Positions 35,096 through 45,473 of a stretch of DNA of 64,000 bases are shown piece after piece (position 1 is the stretch's first letter; every line of letters begins with the position of its first letter). Both the position numbers and the translations under genes were made by a program. This DNA is from Anaerohalosphaeraceae bacterium. Its GTDB lineage: Bacteria; Planctomycetota; Phycisphaerae; Sedimentisphaerales; UBA12454. The notes beneath the pieces were generated by a model. That model was not told the DNA's origin and did no database searches. It saw only the letters and a list, made by a program, of their open reading frames with translations. The stretch spans positions 1 to 64,000 of the forward strand of contig JAIORA010000002.1 in NCBI GenBank assembly GCA_021108375.1, given 5' to 3'.

Positions 35096-36103
35096 ATGAA
35101 AAAGATAATACCTGTTGTTATAATAGCCGTTTTGGCATCTGTTGTCTGTACGGTCGTCTTTTCCGGTTGCAGGAAGCAGCCGCAGGGGCAGGAAGCATCG
35201 CAACGACCAAAAATTGCGGGTATCATTTTTCAGGAAGACCAGTTTTTCCGACTGGTTCAGTTCGGTATGAGAGATGCCGCTCGAAAAGCAGGGGCCGAAC
35301 TCCTTGAGGCCAGCAGCCTAAACAAACCGGATAAGGAGATTCAGCTTGTTAATACATACATCGCGCGCAAGGTTGACGCGATTGTAATATCACCACTCAG
35401 TATGAAGGCATCGGTTACAGCATTGAAACGTGCGCACGATAAGGGGATTAAGATAATAACTTACAACAGTACTATCCAAGGCGATATCCCGTCAGTTTAC
35501 ATTGAGAGCGACCAAGGCAATTTAGGCACCGAGTCCGGCAAAGCTGCGCGAAAGTACATTGAAGAAAAGTTGGGGGGCAAAGCCAAGGTGGCAATTTTAG
35601 CTTTTAAATCTCAGTTGCCGGAACAAAGCAATGCCCGCAGCGAGGGATTCAAGCGTGAGATAACCAAATTGGCCGGAGTTGAGATTGTTGCTGAACAGGA
35701 CGCCTGGTTGGCCGAGGCAGCGATAAAAAAAGCAGCGGCAATTCTGACAGCCCATCCGGATATGAACATTGTCTGGGCAGCCAATGAGGGTGGCACTGTA
35801 GGTGCTGTTATGGCAGTCAAGAGTGCCGGCAAGGCCGGTAAGGTCGCTGTGTTCGGAACAGACATAAGCGAGCAGTTGATAGATTTTCTTCTTTTTGAAG
35901 ATGACATCCTGCAGGCAATTACCGGCCAGTGCCCGTTTGAAATCGGGTCTATGGCTGTTGAATCAGCGCTGAAGGCAATAAAGAATCAAAGGGTCGAGAG
36001 ACAAGTTTCCGTAACCGGCGTTTTGTTGACGAGGGACGACCCTGAGGCAATCAAGGCATTCAGCAAAAAGCGAGAGGAATTGATATCCAGAGGTTCTAAG
36101 TGA
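35096..36103 (+). CDS. Sugar ABC transporter substrate-binding lipoprotein (RbsB-like)
   Basis: A 335-residue periplasmic binding protein of the ribose/galactose type. The signal peptide ends in VVFSGC with the lipidated Cys, so it is membrane-tethered. The type I binding fold is shown by KIAGIIFQEDQFFRLVQFGM, AIVISPLSMKASVTALKRA and MNIVWAANEGGTVGAV. Start 35096 has AAGGA upstream; the frame is open back to 34967 only because it runs through the repeat. It overlaps the ATPase gene by four bases. It should deliver a mono- or small saccharide to the importer; the ligand is unknown. Confidence 0.9.
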   Translation: MKKIIPVVIIAVLASVVCTVVFSGCRKQPQGQEASQRPKIAGIIFQEDQFFRLVQFGMRDAARKAGAELLEASSLNKPDKEIQLVNTYIARKVDAIVISPLSMKASVTALKRAHDKGIKIITYNSTIQGDIPSVYIESDQGNLGTESGKAARKYIEEKLGGKAKVAILAFKSQLPEQSNARSEGFKREITKLAGVEIVAEQDAWLAEAAIKKAAAILTAHPDMNIVWAANEGGTVGAVMAVKSAGKAGKVAVFGTDISEQLIDFLLFEDDILQAITGQCPFEIGSMAVESALKAIKNQRVERQVSVTGVLLTRDDPEAIKAFSKKREELISRGSK

Positions 36104-37620
36104 GTTCGCCCAAGCTCGAAACTGTTGGCATACACAAAAAATATCCGGGTACAGTTGCGATTGACAACATTTCCATCAAATTCGAAGGAGGAAATGTCCA
36201 CGCACTGATGGGCAAAAATGGTGCCGGAAAAAGCACGCTGGTAAAGATATTAGCCGGTGCTGTTCAACCGACAAGTGGCAAGATTCTCATTAACAGCACC
36301 GAAGTCAGGTTGCACTCGCCAATCGATGCCTTTGACAGGGGCATCGCCACCGTTTATCAGGAATTGAGTCTTGTGCCGCACTTAACGGTGGCGGAAAATA
36401 TTCTGCTTGGCCGACTGCCGAAACGGAAAGGGCTTGGCGGTATTATTATTGACTGGCCGCAGGTTTTTGCCCGTGCCGAATCGCTGCTGAATGATATGCA
36501 GGTTAGTCTTGACGTAAAAGCCAAGGCCACCGATTTGGGAGTGGCGCAGCAGCAAATTGTTGAAATAGCCAAGGCTATGTCATTCAACCCTTCAGTAATT
36601 ATGCTGGATGAACCAACCTCCGCTCTGGCGCAGCACGAAACGGAGAACCTGTTCAGGCTGATACGTAAACTGGCACAGAAAGATGTCGCAATTATTTATA
36701 TCACTCACAGACTTGGAGAATTGCAGCGAATCGCGGACACGGTTACGGTTCTCAGAGATGGAAAATACATAGACACTGTTGAAATGAAAAAAACTACGCC
36801 AGAGAAAATCGCCCATATGATGTTTGGCGAGATAATCCAAAAGAAAAGACCTGTTGATATCAAAGCGAGCGAGAAAACTGTAATGGAAGTTCGAAATCTG
36901 GAGCGGAAGAACAGCTTGCACGGAATTAATTTCACGCTCCGCGAGGGAGAAGTATTGGGAATTGCCGGAATGTTGGGTTCAGGCCGGACAGAGTTGCTCA
37001 GGGCTATTTTCGGAGCCGAGCCTTTCGACGATGGCGAAATCATTCTGGATGGTGTGTCCATACGAAATTTAACACCGGCACGAATGAACAAGCTCGGCGT
37101 TGCTTTAATGCCGGAGAACAGGAAAGAGGAAGGACTGGTGCAGGTGCTGAGTACCCGTGCCAATATGTGTCTGGCTGGCCTTGAGCGAATTTCGACAAGG
37201 GGCTTTACGACCAAAGCACGGGAACGGACTGTCGTTAACAGATTGGTTGAGAAGCTGGACATCCGGGTCTCCGATATCGAGCAGGCGGTTTCTTCACTGA
37301 GTGGAGGAAATCAGCAAAAAGTTATTGTAGGAAACTGGCTGAACACCAACCCTCGAATTATACTTTTCGACGAGCCTACCAGAGGTATTGATGTTAAAGC
37401 GAAACAGCAGATTTTTCAGATTATCTGGGATTTGAGTCAGCGCAAAATCAGTTCAATCTTTGTTTCCAGCGAGCTTGAAGAGCTGCTCGAAGTCTGCCAT
37501 CGAATTCTCATTATGAAGAGAGGCCAAATTGTTGATGAAGTTCAGCCTCAGAACCTCTCAGCGGACGATTTATTTGTTTTGTGCCAGGAAACTAACCAGG
37601 GAGAAAAAATATGTCATTGA
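36100..37620 (+). CDS. Sugar ABC transporter ATP-binding protein, two nucleotide-binding domains (RbsA-like)
   Basis: A 506-residue double ATPase of the ribose/xylose/methyl-galactoside importer class. Domain 1 has Walker A GKNGAGKST and Walker B VIMLDEPTSAL. Domain 2 has a degenerate Walker A (GMLGSGRTEL), the signature LSGGNQQK and IILFDEPTRGID, which is normal for the class. It starts with GTG inside the preceding stop (GTGA overlap), so translation is coupled. It powers uptake through the permease encoded next. Confidence 0.93.
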   Translation: MSSPKLETVGIHKKYPGTVAIDNISIKFEGGNVHALMGKNGAGKSTLVKILAGAVQPTSGKILINSTEVRLHSPIDAFDRGIATVYQELSLVPHLTVAENILLGRLPKRKGLGGIIIDWPQVFARAESLLNDMQVSLDVKAKATDLGVAQQQIVEIAKAMSFNPSVIMLDEPTSALAQHETENLFRLIRKLAQKDVAIIYITHRLGELQRIADTVTVLRDGKYIDTVEMKKTTPEKIAHMMFGEIIQKKRPVDIKASEKTVMEVRNLERKNSLHGINFTLREGEVLGIAGMLGSGRTELLRAIFGAEPFDDGEIILDGVSIRNLTPARMNKLGVALMPENRKEEGLVQVLSTRANMCLAGLERISTRGFTTKARERTVVNRLVEKLDIRVSDIEQAVSSLSGGNQQKVIVGNWLNTNPRIILFDEPTRGIDVKAKQQIFQIIWDLSQRKISSIFVSSELEELLEVCHRILIMKRGQIVDEVQPQNLSADDLFVLCQETNQGEKICH

Positions 37621-38582
37621 ATAAATTACGCTGCCAGGCTAAACAGTCGGCGATGGAGATTGTCCTGCTTTTGCTCTGTATTATTCTGGCGTTCAGGGCG
37701 GAAGGTTTTTTTACAACAGACAACCTTCTCAACGTTCTTCGCAACGTCTCAATGCAGGGTGTTATTGCCTTTGGTATGACAATGGTAATTATTTCAGGCG
37801 AGATAGATTTAAGTGTGGGTTCAGCGGTTGCTTTTTCAGGTTGCCTGACAGCACGTCTGGTGCAGCTTCTTAGCGGTTCGGATATTGCTATGCCAATGGG
37901 GTCGGCCATAGTCATAGCGATAGTTTGCAGTTTAATCACGGGGTTTGCTGTCGGCTGCCTGACGGGTTTCATACGTGTAAAATTCGGCGTACCCACGTTT
38001 ATTACCACCCTAGCGTGGATGACGGCTCTGACCGGAGCGGCAGAACTAATTACGAATGGCTTTCCTCTGACCCCCTTCCCCCAGTGGTACAACTTCATCG
38101 GCGGCGGCTATCTCTTTGGTATCCCGTTTCCCGCAATTATATTCCTGCTCTGCTTTGTCATTATTCATTTCCTAATGAATTATACTTCGTTCGGACGCTC
38201 TATACATGCCGTGGGCGGTAACGCCGAAGCTGCCAGGCTCAGCGGAATAAATGTAAGCAAAATAAAAATACTTGTGATGGGAATAGTAGCATTGCTGGCA
38301 GCTATCAGTGGAGTGATGCAATCGGCGGAGATAATGTCCGGGACAGCAACTATGGCCAAAGGGTGGGAACTGGATATTATTTCAGCGGTAATCATCGGCG
38401 GCACAAGTTTGTTCGGCGGACAGGGAAAAGTCAGGGGTACACTTATCGGGGTTATTTTCCTCGGAGTACTTGTCAATGGAATGACACTGTTAAATATCAG
38501 CGAATACTGGCAGCATGTTGTCAGGGGTGTACTCATCCTCGCTGCCGTACTAATCAATCGGGCTCAGCCAACAAGCAGGTAA
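37611..38582 (+). CDS. Sugar ABC transporter permease (RbsC-like)
   Basis: A 323-residue inner-membrane permease with 8-10 hydrophobic spans. The family segments GEIDLSVGSAVAFSGCL, GKVRGTLIGVIFLGVL and IGGTSLFGGQG are present. It overlaps the ATPase gene by ten bases. The following 104 nt have no gene but contain AGGAGG for the dehydrogenase. Together with the two genes before it, it makes a complete importer. Confidence 0.92.
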   Translation: MSLNKLRCQAKQSAMEIVLLLLCIILAFRAEGFFTTDNLLNVLRNVSMQGVIAFGMTMVIISGEIDLSVGSAVAFSGCLTARLVQLLSGSDIAMPMGSAIVIAIVCSLITGFAVGCLTGFIRVKFGVPTFITTLAWMTALTGAAELITNGFPLTPFPQWYNFIGGGYLFGIPFPAIIFLLCFVIIHFLMNYTSFGRSIHAVGGNAEAARLSGINVSKIKILVMGIVALLAAISGVMQSAEIMSGTATMAKGWELDIISAVIIGGTSLFGGQGKVRGTLIGVIFLGVLVNGMTLLNISEYWQHVVRGVLILAAVLINRAQPTSR

Positions 38583-38686
38583 GACCGGCGTGAACTGGAA
38601 TGAAAGAACTTAATAAATTTAGGATTTTATTATACGGTTGTATATTGTGAAGCAATTTTTTTGAAATAATTTTAGGAGGTAATGTC

Positions 38687-39895
38687 GTGGGTAAGTACAA
38701 AGTAGCTTTCATTGGCACAGGGCATAGAAGTGCTCGTTACGCGTCAACATACGTCCAGTGCAAAGATATTGACATTGTTGCGTTAGCAGACCCGGTAGCG
38801 GAAAACAGGAAGAATATGTGTACTATGGCCAATATCCCTGCCGGATTTTCTGAATATGATAATTGGGAGGATATGCTGCGCGAACATAAGGATTTAAATG
38901 GAGTTGTAATCGGCAGCCCTAATCACGCACATACAGACCAGGCAGTCGCGTGTTTAGAGTTAGGTATTCCCATCGCATTGGAAAAACCCATTGCGACAAA
39001 CCAGAAAGATTGTGAGCGAATAATCGATACCCAGCAAGCCAACAATGGAAGAGTACTTGTTGGTTTTGTGCTACACACTACTCCTTTTTACTCAAAAATA
39101 TATGAGTTAATTAAAAATGGTTCTATCGGCCGAATCGTTTCCATACAAGCCGATGAACTGCCGGGTATAATAGTAAGCTCTGCGATGAGCCGCAGCCCCT
39201 GGCGTCGTTACCAAGATATATCAGGAGGGGCTATGCTGGAAAAATGCTGCCACGATATGGATGCTCTGAACTGGCTAATCGATTCCAGACCCGTATCTAT
39301 AAACTCGTATGGAGGCAGCTTGATATTTAAGCCCAACCCTGAATTGCCGCAGATATGCGATGATTGTAACTTGGGTGATACCTGCCAATATCACCAAGAA
39401 GCTGGACGTTCCTCCGATGGAGAGCTTATATCACGCGAATCTTACTACAACGACTATGGATGCATATACAATATCGAAAAAGACTGCGCAGATGTACAAA
39501 GCCTGAACATACAGTATGAAAATGGAGTGATTGCCAATTTTATGTTAAACTTCAATTGTATGGGTCCGCGCGCCAGCAGAAATTTCCACGCCATCGGAAC
39601 CAAAGGCAGAATATGGGGAAATCTGCGTGAGAAAAAAGTCTTCTTATATGATAATTCCTCTGACAAGGAAACCTGTTTTGATATATATGACGATGGTTCA
39701 GGTCATAGCGGAGGAGACAGGGTCCACTCAATGATACTTCTGAAAATGATGGAAGACCCTCAATATCATCCTGAGCCAAACGCTTTTGATGGTTACATAA
39801 GTGCAATGATGTGTTTTGCTTCAGACCAATCCAGACTTGAAAACCGCAGGGTAAATCTGGAATATGCTGAAGACGGATATGTGCGTATAGTATAA
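38687..39895 (+). CDS. Gfo/Idh/MocA-family oxidoreductase with cysteine-rich insertion
   Basis: A 402-residue NAD(P)-dependent dehydrogenase, probably acting on a sugar or cyclitol brought in by the importer. The Rossmann start is KVAFIGTGHRSARYAS, the NAD site includes LEKPIATNQKD, and the catalytic-domain motif is EKCCHDMDALNWL. An insertion at about 225-270 has CDDCNLGDTCQYH and later CIYNIEKDC, spacing that suggests a structural metal site. It starts with GTG, with AGGAGG 7 nt upstream. Confidence 0.85.
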   Translation: MGKYKVAFIGTGHRSARYASTYVQCKDIDIVALADPVAENRKNMCTMANIPAGFSEYDNWEDMLREHKDLNGVVIGSPNHAHTDQAVACLELGIPIALEKPIATNQKDCERIIDTQQANNGRVLVGFVLHTTPFYSKIYELIKNGSIGRIVSIQADELPGIIVSSAMSRSPWRRYQDISGGAMLEKCCHDMDALNWLIDSRPVSINSYGGSLIFKPNPELPQICDDCNLGDTCQYHQEAGRSSDGELISRESYYNDYGCIYNIEKDCADVQSLNIQYENGVIANFMLNFNCMGPRASRNFHAIGTKGRIWGNLREKKVFLYDNSSDKETCFDIYDDGSGHSGGDRVHSMILLKMMEDPQYHPEPNAFDGYISAMMCFASDQSRLENRRVNLEYAEDGYVRIV

Positions 39896-39943
39896 ATAAT
39901 CGAATTGCTCGTCAATATCCGAGCGTAGAAAAGGAAGAATTAT

Positions 39944-41905
39944 ATGAATTGGCACGGTATCGACTGGATAATTATTTGGGGGTTTTTGGCCTTTCTTACA
40001 CTAATGGCGATGAGTACCAGAAAGTACACAAAAAGTGTAGCGGATTTTTTGTCCGCCAATCGATGTGCCGGCAGGTATCTCATTTGCATCTCTGACTTTA
40101 TGGCGGGAGTATCGGCCATTGGAATTATCGCACACTTCGAGGTGTATTATAAGAGTGGATTCACGCCGTTATGGTGGATGAAGATGTCGATGCCGGTAGG
40201 ACTTATCATCGCTCTGACCGGCTGGGTGATTTATCGCTTTCGAGAGACTCGCGCATTGACTCTCGCACAGTTTTTTGAAATTCGTTACAGCAGGCGGTTT
40301 CGTGTTTTTGCAGGAATGCTTTCCTTTGTTTCAGGGGTCATTAATTTTGGCGTGTTCCCAGCAGTTGGTGCCCGGTTCTTCATCAATTTTTGCGGTTTAC
40401 CTGAAACAGTAAATATCTTCGGCATCGCAGCTTCGACTTTTGTATTGATTATAGTTGCACTGGTATCAGTCGCCCTTTTCTTTACATTTTTAGGCGGGCA
40501 GATTACAGTGATTGTTACCGATTTTTTTCAGGGCATATTCTGCAATATCGTGTTTATGATAATACTGGTGTTTTTATTGTCGAAGTTTGACTGGTCCTCG
40601 ATTTTCAGTACTTTAGCCACTGCCCCTAAAGAACAGTCTATGATTCACCCATTGCATACCAGTAAATTAGATGATTTCAATATGTGGTTTTATCTAATAA
40701 TCACCTTTCGTATATTTTATAATACTTTAAGTTGGCAGGGGCAGAGTGGTTATAACTGTTCAGCTTTAAATGCCCACGAGGCCAAGATGGCAAAGGTTTT
40801 GTCAAATTGGCGAAGTATGATTGCGGCAGTTTTTACTGTTATGCTTCCAATATGCGCACTGACACTATTGAAACATCCAGACTTTGCGGAAACAGCCCAA
40901 CTGGTAACCGCTAAGCTCGATGTTATCAGTGCCGCTTCGAATGATACGAGCAGAATACAATTAACAACACCAATAGTGCTGGCTCATATTTTGCCTACCG
41001 GGCTTCTTGGCGCATTTGCCGCGATGATGTTAGCTGCGTTTATAAGCACTCACGACACATATCTGCACTCCTGGGGTAGCATTTTTATACAGGATGTGGT
41101 ATCGCCCTTACGAAAAAAACCGTTCACCCAGAAACAACATATGCGATTGCTGCGTTTTTCTATATTAGGCGTGGGAGCATTTATTATAATCTGGAGCAGT
41201 TTGTTTACACTGAAAGAACATATACTAATGTATTTTGCTATTACCGGAGCAATTTTTATGGGAGGGGCTGGGTCAGCAATTATTGGCGGACTGTATTGGA
41301 AAAGAGGAACGACCGCCGCAGCTTGGTGTTCTATGATAACAGGTTCTGTGCTTGCTACAACTGCAATATGTTTGAGCCAGTTGTGGCCAATTTACCATAA
41401 TGGCACCAAGTTCCCAATCAATGGAATGGTAATGACATTTGTGGCAATGGTAGTTCCAATCCTGACATATATTTTGGTTTCTCTACTCGGCGAGAGAAGT
41501 ATATTTAATATGAACAGGATGCTGCACCGGGGCGAATATGCGATAGAGAACGAGCATATTGATGTGGTTGCCAATGTTCCAAAACTGTGGAAATTGCTTG
41601 GGGTTACAAAAGAGTTTACGCGTGGCGACAAAGCTATCTTCCTTGGAGTTACAATATGGAGTATCGGATGGTTTTTGATATTTGTGATTGGTACAATTTA
41701 TAATATCGTGAACGATGTGCCGGATGAATCGTGGGCAAGATTCTGGAAGTTATACATTTGGCTGTTTTTGGGCATAGGAGTCGCTACTACAATCTGGTTT
41801 GCAATTTTCGGATTTCGCGACCTGGGCAGAATGTATAAAACTCTGCGAACAGTCAAAAGAGACAGTCATGATGATGGCACGGTCGACCTTCCCTCCAAAA
41901 GTTGA
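39944..41905 (+). CDS. Sodium:solute symporter (SSS family), long form
   Basis: A 653-residue polytopic membrane protein of the SSS family, longer than the usual 480-550 residues. The family core is clear: RETRALTLAQFFEIRYSRRF, AAMMLAAFISTHDTYLHSWG and GGLYWKRGTTAAAW. Extra length comes from a C-terminal region of about 130 residues with further spans (FLGVTIWSIGWFLIFVIG). It has the AAGGAAG ribosome site and follows the dehydrogenase by 48 nt. The last gene of the rightward cluster, it converges on phoU with 30 nt between stops. No hairpin terminator is seen there. Confidence 0.88.
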   Translation: MNWHGIDWIIIWGFLAFLTLMAMSTRKYTKSVADFLSANRCAGRYLICISDFMAGVSAIGIIAHFEVYYKSGFTPLWWMKMSMPVGLIIALTGWVIYRFRETRALTLAQFFEIRYSRRFRVFAGMLSFVSGVINFGVFPAVGARFFINFCGLPETVNIFGIAASTFVLIIVALVSVALFFTFLGGQITVIVTDFFQGIFCNIVFMIILVFLLSKFDWSSIFSTLATAPKEQSMIHPLHTSKLDDFNMWFYLIITFRIFYNTLSWQGQSGYNCSALNAHEAKMAKVLSNWRSMIAAVFTVMLPICALTLLKHPDFAETAQLVTAKLDVISAASNDTSRIQLTTPIVLAHILPTGLLGAFAAMMLAAFISTHDTYLHSWGSIFIQDVVSPLRKKPFTQKQHMRLLRFSILGVGAFIIIWSSLFTLKEHILMYFAITGAIFMGGAGSAIIGGLYWKRGTTAAAWCSMITGSVLATTAICLSQLWPIYHNGTKFPINGMVMTFVAMVVPILTYILVSLLGERSIFNMNRMLHRGEYAIENEHIDVVANVPKLWKLLGVTKEFTRGDKAIFLGVTIWSIGWFLIFVIGTIYNIVNDVPDESWARFWKLYIWLFLGIGVATTIWFAIFGFRDLGRMYKTLRTVKRDSHDDGTVDLPSKS

Positions 41906-41935
41906 CCCAGTTTTAGAAAACACGCCATAAATACT

Positions 41936-42616
41936 CTATGCGGGTGCTGTCTTCGAAGAACTCGACGGATTATGCCGAACTATTTCGCCTTTAACCATAT
42001 ATATCACATCTTCCGCAATGTTTGTTGCGTGGTCTGCTATTCTTTCAAGATGCCTTGAAACTGACAATAAGTGGATAAGAGTTTCGATATTTTCGGGGGT
42101 TTGCTTCATCTGACGTTTTGTCTGGTCGTACATTTGGCGATTGATAGCATCAATTTCGTCATCATCCTCACAAACCTGGCTGGCAAGGTCGCAGTCGATA
42201 TTCACCAGGGCATCGAGACTTTTTTTGACCATCGCCTGTGTTTTTTCCGCCATCGTCTCGAAATCAAAAAGCATATCGATTGGTTTCTGCGCAGAAAGAA
42301 ACCGGCTATTTTCAGCAATACTAACTGCCAGGTCGCCAATTCGTTCAAGGTCGTTGTTAATCTTCAGTGCGGTAATAATAAATCGCAGGTCTATTGCAAC
42401 TGGTTGATGTAAAGCCAGAACCTTAAGGCAGTCCTCTTCGACCTTGACTTCCATCCGGTCTATCTCAATATCGGAGTCAATAACCTTTTCCGCGAGTTTG
42501 ACATCTCGTTTTTTAATGGACTTGACAGCCTGAAAAAGGCTGTCTTCTACCATTCCGCAAAGAGTAAGTAACTCTTTCTTTAAATTTTCAATTTCTTTTT
42601 TCAAATGTACCGGCAT
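41936..42616 (-). CDS. phoU: Phosphate regulation protein PhoU
   Basis: A 226-residue all-helical protein with the two PhoU repeats (LLTLCGMVEDSLFQAVKSI, DSDIEIDRMEVKVEE, LERIGDLAVSIAENS and LERIADHATNIAEDVIYM). PhoU conveys phosphate status from the Pst transporter to the PhoR kinase and limits uptake. The frame opens with TTG at 42631, but ATG 42616 gives the normal N-terminus. It ends the pst operon in the usual position, after one unknown gene. Confidence 0.93.
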   Translation of the reverse strand: MPVHLKKEIENLKKELLTLCGMVEDSLFQAVKSIKKRDVKLAEKVIDSDIEIDRMEVKVEEDCLKVLALHQPVAIDLRFIITALKINNDLERIGDLAVSIAENSRFLSAQKPIDMLFDFETMAEKTQAMVKKSLDALVNIDCDLASQVCEDDDEIDAINRQMYDQTKRQMKQTPENIETLIHLLSVSRHLERIADHATNIAEDVIYMVKGEIVRHNPSSSSKTAPA

Positions 42617-42633
42617 CTTAAATACTTTCAAGT

Positions 42634-42984
42634 TTAATATCTGTTATCATAGAATGATGATAAAACACAATCTACCCTTCCATCACTCAATGCTATTTTC
42701 CCATCTTTTTTAGAGGCAAGCTCGGCATTGATATAATCAAAAGAAGAAGGAAGTTCGTTAATTAATTCTATGCGATTCCACGGCAGAATCCTTACGCCTT
42801 TAGCACCAACTTTGACATCTTTGACATTATTAATAGCTTTGCCAAAGTGATATGTTCGGCAATCCAAACGAACATAAGATTGGGTTATTTGAAGAATCTG
42901 CCCAATAAATAAGTGGTTATGCGCTTCAGGATAATTTTTTACTGTACGCACTTTCCAGTTTTTTTTATTTTCCTGTTCAATCAT
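42634..42984 (-). CDS. Unknown protein between pstB and phoU
   Basis: A 116-residue soluble protein, rich in charged and aromatic residues, with a beta-strand-like pattern (NHLFIGQILQITQSYVRLDC, KVGAKGVRILPWNRIELI, and DGKIALSDGRVDCVL). No signal peptide or membrane span is seen. ATG 42984 starts one base after the pstB stop; a TTG start three codons earlier is possible. Its position suggests a part in phosphate uptake or signalling, perhaps a PRC-barrel-like regulator, but I do not recognise a family. Confidence 0.6.
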   Translation of the reverse strand: MIEQENKKNWKVRTVKNYPEAHNHLFIGQILQITQSYVRLDCRTYHFGKAINNVKDVKVGAKGVRILPWNRIELINELPSSFDYINAELASKKDGKIALSDGRVDCVLSSFYDNRY

Positions 42985-42985
42985 T

Positions 42986-43843
42986 TCACCCAAATCTTCC
43001 CGTTACATAATCTTCGGTCTGTTTTTTGCCCGGATTTCGGAATATCTTAGCAGTCTGGTCGTATTCTATTAGTTCTCCCAGGCAGAAAAAAGCAGTTCTT
43101 TCACTGACTCTGGCAGCTTGCTGCATATTATGAGTAACTATAACAATGGTATAATCCGTTTGGAGCTTGTCTATCAGGTCTTCTATTTTGCCGGTAGCTA
43201 TTGGGTCTAAAGCCGAGCAAGGTTCATCCATTAGTAAAATGTTAGGCTTTGTCGCCAGTGCACGGGCGATGCAAAGCCGTTGCTGTTGACCGCCGGAAAG
43301 GGCGAACGCACTTTTTCTTAAATCATTCTTTACCTCATCCCACAAAGCCGCCGACTTGAGAGATTCCTCAGCAATCTGCTGTAATTTACTACGGTTCTTA
43401 ATACCTTTCAACTTCGCACCATACACAACATTATCAAAAATACTTTTTGGAAATGGGTTAGGTTTTTGAAAAACCATACCAACCCTCTGCCGTAACTCGA
43501 CAAGATTGGTGTTTTTGCTGTAAACATTATGGCCGTCAACAATCAGCTTTCCAGAAGTCGATGTATTCAACACAAGGTCATTGATTCTGTTAATACTGCG
43601 AAGAAACGTACTCTTGCCGCAACCGCTTGGCCCGATTATAGCGGTAACACTGCACGGGTAGATTTCCATAGTGATATTTTTTACCCCTGTCTTATCGCCA
43701 TAATAAAAACTAAAATCTTCTGACTTCACAACTGCACATTTACAATTATCATCTTTTTGTTTCATAATTATATCTGGATTTTTATTAGCCTTGAATTTGC
43801 TGACGCTATTTATATTTGACGTTTTTTCAGTCATAACTGCCAT
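42986..43843 (-). CDS. pstB: Phosphate ABC transporter ATP-binding protein PstB
   Basis: A 285-residue ATPase with Walker [10 protein letters not shown], the PstB segment RSINRINDL, signature [15 protein letters not shown], Walker [18 protein letters not shown] and the switch His ([12 protein letters not shown]). About 40 residues of charged N-terminus precede the usual start of the domain. The ATG shares its A with the pstA stop (TGATG), and AAAGGA lies upstream, so the genes are coupled. It drives high-affinity phosphate import. Confidence 0.95.
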   Translation of the reverse strand: MAVMTEKTSNINSVSKFKANKNPDIIMKQKDDNCKCAVVKSEDFSFYYGDKTGVKNITMEIYPCSVTAIIGPSGCGKSTFLRSINRINDLVLNTSTSGKLIVDGHNVYSKNTNLVELRQRVGMVFQKPNPFPKSIFDNVVYGAKLKGIKNRSKLQQIAEESLKSAALWDEVKNDLRKSAFALSGGQQQRLCIARALATKPNILLMDEPCSALDPIATGKIEDLIDKLQTDYTIVIVTHNMQQAARVSERTAFFCLGELIEYDQTAKIFRNPGKKQTEDYVTGRFG

Positions 43844-45468
43844 CAAAGTCCTTTCAGTTTTTTAAATATCTTAGCCCTTAAAAATATCGCTGCTGTGTTG
43901 AGAACGATAATCAGCAGCACTAAAGTTACTACCATTCCATACTGATTGTGCGGCACCTGCATCGCTAACCTGTCGCCCACGGCAATATCGTAACTGCCGT
44001 AAGACAGCGTTCTGGCCGGGTCAAAAAGTGATTTTGGTAAAGGCCCCAGTGCCACCGCACCGGTAAACAAAACAGGGGCTGTCTCGCCGGCTACTCTGCT
44101 TATACTTAATATCACACCTGTCAAAATGCCCGGCATTGCCGCCGGCAGTGTAACTTTCACAAAAGTTCTTAATCCCGTCGCGCCCAAACCTAAAGACGCT
44201 TCTTTATAAGTTTTAGGCACAGCCCTGATAGCCTCTTCGCTTGCCCTTATCATTACCGGGAGCGTCAAAACACCTAATGTCAGCGAGGCCGTTAGCACAC
44301 AACCTTTAGATAATGCACCCATTAAAGGTAAAAGATACAAAACGAAAAACGCCAAACCAAAAAGCCCGAAAACCACACTCGGCACACCAGCCAGCGAATT
44401 TATACACATCCTGACAATTCGAGTTACAGGCCCATCACTTGCACACTCGACAAGATACGCCGCTGAAATCACGCCTAATGGAAACGCAAACAACATCGCA
44501 ACAATGGTAAGCAGCAGCGTACCAATTATCTCATGCCCAACGCCGCCAAAATAATGGCCCGCGGTGCTGTCATCGATAAAATACTGCCAGTAAAATGTGG
44601 ACTTTGGCATTAGCATCGCGTCGGCATTATTTTCAACAAAATCGAACAGCCTTGCCATCTCGGTCCCTGCAAACTGCTGAACCCGTGAAATTTTAACTTT
44701 TACCAGCGAATCGTTGTTCGCCTGAGAAACCCATCGCTGAGAGTACAATACCCTGTCAATCTGCACCTTGGCCATATCCATTCGGGTACAACCATATCGG
44801 TCCTGCACCAAAGCAGGCACCGCATCGCCCGGCAGCGGCCCAAGAAGTTTTAAAACCGCCCCTTCAATCTCTCCCAGCGAATTTGCATATTCTTTTCGCC
44901 TCTTCAAATCTATGTTTTCAACTATTTCTGAAAATTCTTCAGCCAAAGCAAAAAAATCTTTAGCAGAAGTCCCCTCAAAATCAGTATTATCTTTATATCC
45001 CAAAACATTATCAAGATGGGCTTTGATTTGCTCTTTATCGCTCAGAGAAAAAGCCGTCATAAGCTCATTCCTGATTTTTCGGCTAAGCTCTCTTCGTCTC
45101 CTGAACTCCTCCGAGGCAAGCTCTTTATCACGTATCTCCTTGCCGTAATTTCGGTAAATGTTTTTGGCCCGTCCGCTTAGAACATCAACATCAAGACCTT
45201 TCTTAAAACCCTCTATCATCGCATAAAGTTTATCGCGAACCTGCTGAGCCTTTGCCTTTTCAGTTGCGATTACCTCAATATCGCCCCTGCCAAATACATC
45301 AAGCTGCATCTTGCGGTACTCGATAGTGCCCTGAAACACAACCGCTTTTGTTCCGCGATAAACCATCGGCGTAAGCACTAACAACAGCACAACGACCAGC
45401 AGTCCTGCCGCACCAGTGGCAAAGCCTGTAAAAATTTTATCCTGTATATACCTGAAGCTGAATTTCAT
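43843..45468 (-). CDS. pstA: Phosphate ABC transporter permease PstA with long extracytoplasmic insert
   Basis: A 541-residue permease, nearly twice the length of E. coli PstA (about 296). The C-terminal 240 residues are the normal permease ([60 protein letters not shown]). Between the first span (residues about 13-35) and the core lies a charged, helical insert of roughly 250 residues ([20 protein letters not shown]). Start 45468 is chosen because the longer frame overlaps pstC and has no signal. The pstC stop is five bases upstream. Confidence 0.88.
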   Translation of the reverse strand: MKFSFRYIQDKIFTGFATGAAGLLVVVLLLVLTPMVYRGTKAVVFQGTIEYRKMQLDVFGRGDIEVIATEKAKAQQVRDKLYAMIEGFKKGLDVDVLSGRAKNIYRNYGKEIRDKELASEEFRRRRELSRKIRNELMTAFSLSDKEQIKAHLDNVLGYKDNTDFEGTSAKDFFALAEEFSEIVENIDLKRRKEYANSLGEIEGAVLKLLGPLPGDAVPALVQDRYGCTRMDMAKVQIDRVLYSQRWVSQANNDSLVKVKISRVQQFAGTEMARLFDFVENNADAMLMPKSTFYWQYFIDDSTAGHYFGGVGHEIIGTLLLTIVAMLFAFPLGVISAAYLVECASDGPVTRIVRMCINSLAGVPSVVFGLFGLAFFVLYLLPLMGALSKGCVLTASLTLGVLTLPVMIRASEEAIRAVPKTYKEASLGLGATGLRTFVKVTLPAAMPGILTGVILSISRVAGETAPVLFTGAVALGPLPKSLFDPARTLSYGSYDIAVGDRLAMQVPHNQYGMVVTLVLLIIVLNTAAIFLRAKIFKKLKGL

Positions 45469-45473
45469 CTGAT

